From NCBI GenBank assembly GCA_021203685.1, contig JAJQAS010000248.1, forward strand, positions 1 through 7,102: a stretch of DNA of 7,102 nucleotides. Reading direction: 5' to 3'. A program made the translations under genes and the position numbers. The DNA is from Clostridiales bacterium. GTDB lineage: Bacteria > Bacillota > Clostridia > Oscillospirales > Oscillospiraceae. Within the stretch, counting starts at the first letter, position 1. Every line of letters begins with the position of its first letter. Below the pieces are notes generated by a model, which ran no database searches, was not told where the DNA came from, and worked only from the letters and a program-made list of their open reading frames with translations. Below, piece after piece: positions 1-5,286 of this stretch.

Positions 1-60
1 GTCTCTTCACAGGTGTTACCCATGTGTCTCTTGACACAAGGGCCGCCCCTACAGGTGTTC
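1..60. repeat. Cluster of short direct and inverted repeats at the left edge, possible end of a mobile element
   Basis: This non-coding stretch holds two copies of ACAGGTGTT (9-17 and 51-59) and two of GTCTCTT (1-7 and 26-32). Between them is an imperfect hairpin in which CCC-A-TGTGTC (19-28) faces GACACA-A-GGG (33-42) across a four-base loop, with one A-A mismatch. Nested direct and inverted repeats of this sort are typical of insertion-sequence ends, and the general look is reminiscent of IS ends in gut Clostridia. No transposase is visible, since the window starts here, and I cannot name a family. It lies downstream of the ptsH terminator, so an insertion here would not break a visible gene. 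Confidence 0.3.
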
Positions 61-78
61 TATCACCATAAACAACAA

Positions 79-104
79 CGCCCGGACGCTGCTGCGTCCG
101 GGCG
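79..104 (-). terminator. Rho-independent terminator of the HAD-ptsH operon
   Basis: The arms CGCCCGGACG (79-88) and CGTCCGGGCG (95-104) are perfectly complementary. One more C-G pair (89/94) makes an 11-bp stem with a four-base loop. Read on the minus strand, the stem is followed by a T-rich run, TTGTTGTTTATGG (66-78). It begins 37 bases after the HPr stop codon, as expected for the end of this operon. The outer eight bases of each arm are the same as in the terminator at 1366-1395. Confidence 0.85.
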
Positions 105-140
105 CTTGCCGTTGGAAACGGAACGGAAACGAATTTTAAC

Positions 141-398
141 TTACAGGTTGGCCTCGAAGAACGCCTTCAGACCGGCGATGGCGGCATCCTCGTCCGCGCC
201 ATCGGCCTTGATGGTGACGGTCTCGCCCTTCTTGACGCCCAGGGACATGATCATCATCAGCTGGGTCAGCTTCTTGGTGACGCCGTTCTTGGTGATGGTG
301 CAGGTGGAGGCATACTTCTTGGCTTCCTTGGCCAGCAGGCCGGCGGGACGGGCGTGGATACCCAGTTCATCCTTGACGACGTAATCGAATTCTTTCAT
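141..398 (-). CDS. ptsH: Phosphocarrier protein HPr (PTS), lacking the Ser46 regulatory site
   Basis: This is an 85-residue protein, the normal HPr length. HPr is the cytoplasmic carrier that takes phosphate from enzyme I on His15 and passes it to the sugar-specific EIIA domains of the phosphotransferase system. The active-site motif GIHARPAG (13-20) is intact with His15 and Arg17, and the MSLG stretch (51-54) matches the hydrophobic patch around the second regulatory site. Aligning without gaps to Bacillus HPr puts Gln at position 46 (codon 261-263), where Firmicute HPr normally has the Ser phosphorylated by HPr kinase; Thr45 precedes it. The start at 398 follows AAAAGGAG (407-414) at eight bases. 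That site overlaps the stop codon of the upstream HAD gene (14 bases lie between the genes), so the two are surely co-transcribed and probably translationally coupled. No ptsI is present nearby. The family is secure; the regulatory meaning is inference. Confidence 0.95.
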   Translation of the reverse strand: MKEFDYVVKDELGIHARPAGLLAKEAKKYASTCTITKNGVTKKLTQLMMIMSLGVKKGETVTIKADGADEDAAIAGLKAFFEANL

Positions 399-406
399 GA
401 GACTTT

Positions 407-414
407 CTCCTTTT
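407..414 (-). promoter_or_regulatory. ptsH ribosome binding site overlapping the HAD stop codon
   Basis: AAAAGGAG on the minus strand lies eight bases before the HPr ATG. Its first bases are part of the TAA stop (413-415) of the HAD gene. This fixes the HPr start at 398 rather than at any upstream codon of the longer open frame, and suggests translational coupling. Confidence 0.75.
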
Positions 415-1099
415 AAAATAGAATATGATCGATCAATCCTTGGAACCCCGGAATTGATTTCACACTTGGATGTTCCCCCGCCTTTTGGGGGTCCGGCTGG
501 AGCCAAAGGGCCTGCATCCCGGCGCTCTGCGCCCCCAGCACGTCCTTTTGCAGGTTGTCCCCGATGAAGAGACATTCCTCCGGCGGGCAGCCCGCCTTAT
601 TGGCGCAGAGCAGGAACAGGTCCCGGTGGGGCTTTTCCACTCCGGCCTCCTCGCTGGTGACGACGAAGTCCATCGCGCCCAGCAGCCCCAGCTTTTCCAG
701 CTTTTTCAGCTGCCAGTCGGTCGTCATGTCCGACCCCACGCCGATGCGAACGCCCCGCTCTTTCAGGGCCTGTATCAACTCCGTCACGCCGGGGCGAGGG
801 GTTATCACGTCCAGCAGGGCGTGCCAGTAGAGGTCGTTCATCGCCGCCGCATGGCGCAGGGGCAGTCCCCGTTCCTCCAGCAGCAGCTGGAGACGAATGG
901 CCCGGCTGTGGCACCCTGCCGTCTGGCCGTGCTCCCGGAGCTGGCGGGCCATCATTCGGTCATAGTCCGCCCGGAAGGCGGCCTCCTCCAGCCCCAGCTC
1001 CTGCCGGGCGTACTGGCAGAGAACGTCCATGGCCCGGACGTTGGCGGCTTTGTAATTGTAAAGGGTATCGTCGATGTCAAAAATGACCGCTTTTCCCAT
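413..1099 (-). CDS. HAD-superfamily hydrolase (subfamily IA, YjjG-like phosphatase)
   Basis: This is a 228-residue cytoplasmic protein with all four HAD motifs. Motif I is FDIDDTL (7-13), with nucleophile Asp8 and acid/base Asp10. Motif II is Ser123 in GVGSDMT. Motif III is Lys156 in GVEKPHRD. Motif IV is IGDNLQKD (179-186), with Asp181 and Asp186 for magnesium. The long helical stretch at about 15-95 is the C1 cap of subfamily I. The family hydrolyses small phosphorylated metabolites, and the nearest well-known relatives are pyrimidine 5'-nucleotidases and 2-haloacid dehalogenase-like phosphatases; the substrate cannot be read from the sequence. The start at 1099 is preferred over an in-frame ATG at 1153 because GAGG lies eight bases before it and the family fold begins right there. 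It is the first gene of an operon with ptsH, 14 bases apart. A role in clearing sugar phosphates is possible but is only inferred from the neighbour. Confidence 0.85.
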   Translation of the reverse strand: MGKAVIFDIDDTLYNYKAANVRAMDVLCQYARQELGLEEAAFRADYDRMMARQLREHGQTAGCHSRAIRLQLLLEERGLPLRHAAAMNDLYWHALLDVITPRPGVTELIQALKERGVRIGVGSDMTTDWQLKKLEKLGLLGAMDFVVTSEEAGVEKPHRDLFLLCANKAGCPPEECLFIGDNLQKDVLGAQSAGMQALWLQPDPQKAGEHPSVKSIPGFQGLIDHILF

Positions 1100-1153
1100 T
1101 CGATCGTCCTCTTTTTTGCCCTCGGCCAACCGGAGAAGGGGCGAGACAACCAT

Positions 1154-1181
1154 AGTATACCTTTTTTTCTCCGTATGGCAA
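1154..1181 (-). promoter_or_regulatory. Proximal SigA-type promoter of the HAD-ptsH operon
   Basis: On the minus strand, TTGCCA (1176-1181) and TATACT (1154-1159) are separated by 16 bases. Each hexamer matches the consensus at five of six positions. Transcription would start near 1147, giving a leader of about 50 bases before the HAD start at 1099. Confidence 0.6.
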
Positions 1182-1281
1182 GGTCTTTGTGTTATATTAA
1201 CAAAATTTTTTATTTTTGCCCGGTTTTATTGTCGTTTTCATGTTCGATTTCCGAAACAGGGGCAGCTCATAATCTCCTAAT

Positions 1282-1310
1282 ATTATAAAGCACTTTTACC
1301 CATTTGGCAA
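1282..1310 (-). promoter_or_regulatory. Distal SigA-type promoter of the HAD-ptsH operon
   Basis: On the minus strand, TTGCCA (1305-1310) is followed after exactly 17 bases by a perfect TATAAT (1282-1287). This is the best promoter in the window. Transcription would start near 1275, giving a leader of about 175 bases before the HAD gene. An AGGAG (1274-1278) followed by ATG at 1270 sits almost on the start point, but the ten-codon frame there is not convincing as a gene. Confidence 0.65.
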
Positions 1311-1365
1311 GCGGCTCTTTTCGGCAAAATGTCGGTTTCTCCCGCCGCTTCTGGCGGCGAAAACA

Positions 1366-1395
1366 CGCCCGGAGGCAGACAAACCTGTCCGGGCG
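1366..1395 (-). terminator. Rho-independent terminator of the L,D-transpeptidase gene
   Basis: The arms CGCCCGGA (1366-1373) and TCCGGGCG (1388-1395) pair perfectly. CAG/CTG extends the stem inside (1385-1387 with 1376-1378) past a two-base bulge. The stem is followed on the minus strand by TGTTTTC (1359-1365). It begins 13 bases after the stop codon at 1409. The arms share the same eight bases as the ptsH terminator. Confidence 0.75.
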
Positions 1396-1408
1396 CGTTT
1401 GGGTCAAA

Positions 1409-2887
1409 TCAGTCATCGGTGTCCGTCGCCACGTAGGAGTAGGCGTTGGCCATCTTGTTGGCGTAGGAGTTCAGCGTCACACTGGTCCGGTAATAGGCCA
1501 CCACCGGGGTCTTGTCCTCCAGCATGGAGTACAGCTTGGCCGCTGAGGTGGCGTTGATGTTGATGCACCCGTGAGAGCCATTGGTCAGGTAGATGCTGCC
1601 GCCGAAGGAGCTGCGCCAGCTGGCATCGTGGATACCCACGTTGTAGGCAAAGACCATGAAATAGGTCACGTCAGACTCGTAATCCTCCCCCACCAGAGTG
1701 GCGGGGCTTTTCTTATAGGAGATGTCGAAGATGCCGTCCGGCGAGCCGTTGCCCTTGTTGATGTTGCCGGAGACGATGTCGCAGTCCAGCACCAGCGTCC
1801 CCTCCTGGTAGTAGTAGAGGTGCTGGTTGGTGTAGTCCAGCTCGATGTAAGTGGTGCCGATGTCCTGAGAGTCGGCTGTCCGAAGCACGCCGGTCTGTTC
1901 ATAGACCGGCTCCCGGGTCACCGGCTCGCCGGCCTCCAGGTCGGCCAAAATCTGCTCCGCCTCCCCGGATTTGTCGATGACCCAGCCGTAGTCGCCGCCG
2001 CCGATGGTGATGGTGTCCCCCAGGGCGGTGACAAAGCTGCGCTCATCCCCGAAGGTGTTGTAGGCCGTGGCCAGGGTCTGCACATAGACAGCCACCGCGT
2101 CGGTGTCGATGGTGACGGAATAGTCCTCCCCAACGATGAGCAGATCGCAGATCTCCGCCGCGTCCAGGGATTCGTCCGCGTCCCCAATGTCATATTGAAT
2201 GGTGGCGTTGCAGTAGGACTGGATCTGATCCAGCGCCGCGTTCAGGGTGGCGTCGTCGGCGTATACCTCCGGGTTTACGTAGCAGTCCCGATCCAGCGTA
2301 CACTCTGACAGGCCGGAGGCCACCGCCTGGGTGATGGTGCTGACCACAGTCTCCGTCACCGGCTCGTTTCCGTAGACCTCTTCGGTGATCTCATAGGTGC
2401 CGTCCGAGGCGCGCACCAGCTCCGCGTCCGCGGACGCCGTAAAGCTGCTGTAGTTCATAAAGTCCAGGGCCAGGATGCGCTCCTCCAACTGCTCCTCGTC
2501 ATAGGAGAAGGTGGCCTCCAGCGTGTAGGTGTGCTCCTTCCGCAGCTCCAGGGGCCAGGCAAAGCTGTTCTGCTGCTCCACCAGGGCCTCTTCCGCTCCC
2601 GCGTCCACATAGGCATAGGAGAAATCCGCACCCTGGAGGGTTAAGGCGTTGCCCTCGGTGTCGTAGACCGTCAGCTCGTAGGCCGCGCCGGTGGCCACGT
2701 TGTCCGCCTTCAGGTCTGCGGCAGTGCTTCGGCTGTAATCCGTCCCGTTCACCGTGGTGTTGGGGAAAAAGTGGGACTGGTAATAAAACGCACCGGCCAG
2801 GTACACCGCCAACACGAGGAGCAGCACCACCAGCACCACGATGAGGACCGGCAGCCAGACGCGCTTTTTCTGTTTTTCGTTGGTCAT
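1409..2887 (-). CDS. Membrane-anchored L,D-transpeptidase (YkuD family) with peptidoglycan-binding region
   Basis: This 492-residue protein has a short basic cytoplasmic tail (1-9), one membrane anchor (about 11-35) and an extracellular remainder. Residues of about 40-335 resemble the putative peptidoglycan-binding region found before YkuD domains in Firmicutes (PG_binding_4 type), ending in the typical YGWVIDKSG stretch (300-308). The YkuD catalytic domain covers about 344-466, with His420 in GIHDASW and the signature SHGCIN (438-443), whose Cys441 (codon 1565-1567) is the nucleophile. Such enzymes form 3-3 (diaminopimelate or lysine) cross-links in peptidoglycan, bypassing penicillin-binding proteins, and this layout matches the Enterococcus faecium Ldtfm type. 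A 26-residue tail follows the domain. The start at 2887 is supported by GGAGGG (2894-2899) at six bases; the longer in-frame ATG at 2968 has no such site and would put charged residues before the anchor. The gene appears monocistronic, with its own leader and terminator. Confidence 0.93.
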   Translation of the reverse strand: MTNEKQKKRVWLPVLIVVLVVLLLVLAVYLAGAFYYQSHFFPNTTVNGTDYSRSTAADLKADNVATGAAYELTVYDTEGNALTLQGADFSYAYVDAGAEEALVEQQNSFAWPLELRKEHTYTLEATFSYDEEQLEERILALDFMNYSSFTASADAELVRASDGTYEITEEVYGNEPVTETVVSTITQAVASGLSECTLDRDCYVNPEVYADDATLNAALDQIQSYCNATIQYDIGDADESLDAAEICDLLIVGEDYSVTIDTDAVAVYVQTLATAYNTFGDERSFVTALGDTITIGGGDYGWVIDKSGEAEQILADLEAGEPVTREPVYEQTGVLRTADSQDIGTTYIELDYTNQHLYYYQEGTLVLDCDIVSGNINKGNGSPDGIFDISYKKSPATLVGEDYESDVTYFMVFAYNVGIHDASWRSSFGGSIYLTNGSHGCININATSAAKLYSMLEDKTPVVAYYRTSVTLNSYANKMANAYSYVATDTDD

Positions 2888-2944
2888 TCGATTCCCTCCG
2901 AATTTCTTTGGCCGCCGCCGGACCCGCCGGGGCCACGCGGCGCA

Positions 2945-2983
2945 GGATGGGTCTCCGCACAGCCGCAAAAGGTGCGGCCATCC
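2945..2983 (-). promoter_or_regulatory. Stem-loop in the 5' leader of the L,D-transpeptidase mRNA
   Basis: GGATGG (2945-2950) pairs with CCATCC (2978-2983), and CCGCAC (2955-2960) with GTGCGG (2972-2977). This gives a 12-bp stem with one four-base bulge (2951-2954) and an 11-base loop. If transcription starts near 2990, the stem begins almost at the 5' end of the mRNA. No T-run follows on either strand, so it is not an intrinsic terminator. I do not recognise it as a known riboswitch; mRNA stabilisation or protein binding are possible roles. Confidence 0.5.
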
Positions 2984-2997
2984 AAAACCCCACTCTT

Positions 2998-3026
2998 ATA
3001 GTAGCGCATTGCGGGGAAAATAGCAA
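2998..3026 (-). promoter_or_regulatory. Candidate promoter of the L,D-transpeptidase gene
   Basis: On the minus strand, TTGCTA (3021-3026) and TACTAT (2998-3003) are 17 bases apart. Each matches the consensus at only four of six positions. TATAAG (2995-3000) is a better -10 alone but lies 20 bases from the -35. Either choice places the start just ahead of the leader stem-loop. Weak assignment. Confidence 0.35.
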
Positions 3027-3219
3027 CGATTTTCCATGAACAAACGGCAAACAATTTCTGAGAAGCCAACCGTTTTTCTCCATTGTAAGGTGACTGCAAA
3101 GTGTTTGTATAGTCTCGTGCAGCAGACGGCGGCCCTGCGACCATGCAGGATTTTATGCAATTTCATCGAAACAAACCGAAAACTTCCCTGCATTTCTCCA
3201 CGAAAAGGCAGGTAGACCC

Positions 3220-3248
3220 TTGCCACCGGACCGAAAATCGGGTAAAAT
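3220..3248 (+). promoter_or_regulatory. Promoter of the pullulanase gene with palindromic spacer
   Basis: TTGCCA (3220-3225) and TAAAAT (3243-3248) are separated by 17 bases, each matching the SigA consensus at five of six positions. Transcription would start near 3255, giving a leader of about 48 bases. The spacer contains the dyad CCGA-AAA-TCGG (3231-3241), well placed to act as an operator. ACCGAAAA at 3230-3237 is repeated at 3175-3182. Confidence 0.6.
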
Positions 3249-3286
3249 AAGAGGCTGATGTGTTTTCTAAATGTGACATAAAAAAC

Positions 3287-3294
3287 GAAAGGGG
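3287..3294 (+). promoter_or_regulatory. Ribosome binding site of the pullulanase gene
   Basis: GAAAGGGG lies eight bases before the ATG at 3303 and decides that start over the in-frame ATG four codons later at 3315. Confidence 0.65.
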
Positions 3295-3302
3295 CGAACC
3301 AT

Positions 3303-5207
3303 ATGCGTCACCCTATGCCCTTCGGGGCGGACTATACACCGGAGCGGACGGTGTTCCGGCTCTGGGCGCCACAGGCCGCCGGGGTCAAATTGCAGCGCTT
3401 CTGCACCGGCAGCGACGAGGAGCCGGGGGCGCGCTTCCTGGGCGAGGTGCCCATGCGCGGCCCGGTGGAGGGCGTGTTCACCTACACGGCCCCCGGCAAC
3501 CTGAAAAACGAGTATTACCAGTATCTTCTCACTGATTCCAACGGCAACGTCACCTGGTCGGCGGACCCCTGGGCGCTGGCCTGCGGCGTCAACGGTCAGC
3601 GGAGCATGGTGGTGGACCTGGCGGAGACCGACCCCTCCGGCTGGGCAAAGGACCGGGGGCCGGACCTGGCGGGAAAGGCCCCGGTGATTTGGGAGACCCA
3701 TGTGCGGGACTTCTCCAGCGACCCCCGCAGCGGCGTCACCCCCGCCCACCGGGGCAAATACCTGGCCTTCACCGAGGCCGACACCACCCTGGACGGGGCG
3801 GGAGATCGCCCCACCTGCCTGAACTACCTGAAACAGCTGGGCGTGACCCACATCCAGCTCATGCCCATTTTCGACTACGGCTCGGTGGACGAACGCTGCC
3901 CGGAAGGCGGGTACAACTGGGGCTATGACCCGGAAAACTACAACGTCCCCGAGGGCAGCTATTCCAGCGACCCCTACCACGGGGAGGTGCGCATCCGGGA
4001 GTGCAAGGAAATGATCCGGGCCATCCACCGGGCGGGGCTTGGCGTGGTGATGGACGTGGTGTACAACCACACCTATCGGAATGACTCCTGGCTGGAGCGC
4101 ACCGCTCCCGGCGAATACTACCGCACCATGCCCGACGGCAGCCCCGCCAACGCCTCCGGCTGCGGCAACGAGACCGCCAGCGACCGGAAGCCCTTCCGGG
4201 ACTATATGCTCTCCTCCCTGCGCTACTGGGCGGAGGAGTACCATGTGGACGGGTTCCGGTTCGACCTGATGGCCGTCCACGATGTGGAGACCATGAATCT
4301 GGTCCGCGCCGCCCTGGACCGGCTCCCCGGCGGGGAACGGCTGCTGACCTACGGGGAGCCTTGGTCGGCGCTGCCCACCCGGATGCACCCAGAGGCCATT
4401 CCCGCGGGCAAGGCCGCCGTGCGGCAGTTCAACAGCCGGTTGGGCATCTTCTGCGACGACACCCGAAATGCCCTGGTGGGCAGTCCCTTCACCGTGTTCG
4501 AGAAGGGCTACGCCAACGGCAACCCCACCGACAAACTGGCCGAGCGCATCCGGGCGGCGGCCCACGGCTGGTGTGACCGGGCGCGGCTGGGCTACGCCAA
4601 CAATCCGGGGCAGATTTTGCAGTACGCCTCCTGTCACGACAACTATACCCTCTGGGACCGGCTGACCATCGAGGAGGGGGCGCAGAACTACGACTGCATG
4701 GAGCCCCACCGCCTGCAATGCTGCAAGCTGGTTTCGGGGATGTGCCTGACCCTGCCGGGGCTGGGCTTCTTCCTCTCCGGGGAGGAGTTTGGCCGCACCA
4801 AGCACGGGGACGGCAACAGCTACCAGGGGCCGGAGGAGCTGAACCGGCTGGACTGGGGCCGGACGGAGCTGTTTGCCGACCTGGTGGCGTGGTACCGGGG
4901 CCTGCTGGGGCTGCGGGAGTGGCTGGTCCCCATGGGCCGTCTCCAGCCGGAACGGGCCAAAGGGGACTATCTGGAGGTCCCGGAGAACTGCGTGGGCTTC
5001 CGGCTGGACGGGGAAGGGACGTGGAGTGCCTTCCTGGTCTATTACAACCCCTACGAGACGGGGAAACCCGTCACGCTGCCCGCCGGGGAGTGGCAGCTGC
5101 TCTGCGACGGGAAACGCAGCGACTTGTGGAAAAACGATGCCCCACCGGTGGTGTCCGGGGGATGGATGCTGCCGCCGTGCAGCGCGGTGGTGCTAGGGAG
5201 TTGTTAG
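3303..5207 (+). CDS. pulA: Type I pullulanase (glycogen/starch debranching enzyme, GH13)
   Basis: This 634-residue enzyme hydrolyses alpha-1,6 branch points in glycogen, pullulan or limit dextrins. There is no signal peptide or membrane segment, so it acts in the cytoplasm, probably on stored glycogen or imported branched maltodextrins. Residues of about 8-105 form an N-terminal CBM48-like beta domain (VFRLWAPQA at 17-25). The type I hallmark YNWGYDP is at 204-210. The GH13 regions follow in order: DVVYNH (251-256), GFRFDLM (317-323) with nucleophile Asp321, YGEPW (350-354) with acid/base Glu352, and SCHDN (443-447) with His445 and the transition-state Asp446. A C-terminal beta domain ends in CSAVVL. 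It is shorter than Bacillus AmyX (about 718) because extra N-terminal modules are missing; all catalytic residues are present. YNWGYDP favours pullulanase over GlgX or isoamylase. It is transcribed alone, divergently from the transpeptidase and convergently with hypF. Its TAG stop lies inside the left outer arm of the palindrome at 5203-5286. Confidence 0.94.
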   Translation: MRHPMPFGADYTPERTVFRLWAPQAAGVKLQRFCTGSDEEPGARFLGEVPMRGPVEGVFTYTAPGNLKNEYYQYLLTDSNGNVTWSADPWALACGVNGQRSMVVDLAETDPSGWAKDRGPDLAGKAPVIWETHVRDFSSDPRSGVTPAHRGKYLAFTEADTTLDGAGDRPTCLNYLKQLGVTHIQLMPIFDYGSVDERCPEGGYNWGYDPENYNVPEGSYSSDPYHGEVRIRECKEMIRAIHRAGLGVVMDVVYNHTYRNDSWLERTAPGEYYRTMPDGSPANASGCGNETASDRKPFRDYMLSSLRYWAEEYHVDGFRFDLMAVHDVETMNLVRAALDRLPGGERLLTYGEPWSALPTRMHPEAIPAGKAAVRQFNSRLGIFCDDTRNALVGSPFTVFEKGYANGNPTDKLAERIRAAAHGWCDRARLGYANNPGQILQYASCHDNYTLWDRLTIEEGAQNYDCMEPHRLQCCKLVSGMCLTLPGLGFFLSGEEFGRTKHGDGNSYQGPEELNRLDWGRTELFADLVAWYRGLLGLREWLVPMGRLQPERAKGDYLEVPENCVGFRLDGEGTWSAFLVYYNPYETGKPVTLPAGEWQLLCDGKRSDLWKNDAPPVVSGGWMLPPCSAVVLGSC

Positions 5208-5286
5208 TGAATAGTCACAATAGTTATCCTTTTCCCTTATCTTCGTGGAAAAGGATAACGAAACAGCAAGCACTATCCCAACTAAC
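5203..5286. repeat. 84-base imperfect palindrome between convergent pulA and hypF, supplying both stop codons
   Basis: The core is a perfect 13-bp inverted repeat: left arm 5223-5235 (GTTATCCTTTTCC) and right arm 5247-5259, with an 11-base loop. Outside it, ATAGT (5211-5215) pairs with ACTAT (5272-5276), and GTTAGT (5203-5208) with ACTAAC (5281-5286). The outermost arms contain the pulA stop (TAG, 5205-5207) and the hypF stop (5282-5284, TAG on the minus strand). There is no T-run beyond the core on either strand, so it is a poor textbook terminator. It could still be a two-way transcription barrier, or a small MITE-like or REP-like palindromic element. Confidence 0.6.

Larger units (their letters stand above)
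1100..1408. other. Intergenic region between the transpeptidase and HAD genes
   Basis: This stretch of about 309 bases contains no supportable gene. Reading on the minus strand, it holds the transpeptidase terminator, a second 6-bp hairpin (CGCCGC 1343-1348 with GCGGCG 1354-1359, no T-run), a strong promoter at 1282-1310, an A+T-rich stretch (about 1195-1230) and a second promoter at 1154-1181. The A+T-rich section contrasts with the G+C-rich genes around it, as expected for a promoter region. Confidence 0.7.
2888..3302. other. Divergent intergenic region between transpeptidase and pullulanase genes
   Basis: This stretch of 415 bases has no supportable gene. On the minus side it holds the transpeptidase ribosome binding site, a strongly structured leader and a weak promoter. 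On the plus side it holds the pullulanase promoter and ribosome binding site. The middle (about 3030-3210) is less G+C-rich and carries a small hairpin (CCTGC 3134-3138 with GCAGG 3145-3149), but I see no clear signal there. Confidence 0.7.

Noticed and set aside
1225..1240. A cre-like sequence (TGAAAACGACAATA on the minus strand) between the two HAD-ptsH promoters
   Set aside because: It fits the catabolite response element at many positions but lacks the second-half T and C that complete the dyad. One such match in A+T-rich DNA is expected by chance.
1238..1270. A ten-codon minus-strand frame (MSCPCFGNRT) after AGGAG, downstream of the distal promoter
   Set aside because: The AGGAG is only a few bases from the ATG and practically on the predicted transcription start. 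The frame is too short to separate from chance, and no attenuator hairpin follows it.
470..1288. A 272-codon plus-strand open frame opposite the HAD gene
   Set aside because: It is antisense to a gene with all four HAD motifs and has no supported ribosome binding site or recognisable domain.
1343..1359. A second hairpin after the transpeptidase terminator (CGCCGC/GCGGCG)
   Set aside because: The stem is only six bases and no T-run follows on either strand, so I do not call it a terminator.
1571..2308. A 245-codon plus-strand open frame opposite the L,D-transpeptidase
   Set aside because: It is a shadow of a clear YkuD-family gene, rich in Val, Gly and Asp from reversed codons, with no plausible start signal.
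3134..3149. A small hairpin CCTGC/GCAGG followed by ATTTTAT on the plus strand
   Set aside because: The stem has only five pairs and there is no plus-strand gene ahead of it to terminate.
3267..4805. A 512-codon open frame antisense to the pullulanase gene
   Set aside because: Its protein has a repetitive composition rich in Gly, Val, Pro and His with no recognisable domain. It is a by-product of the G+C-rich third codon positions of pulA, whose motifs are all intact.
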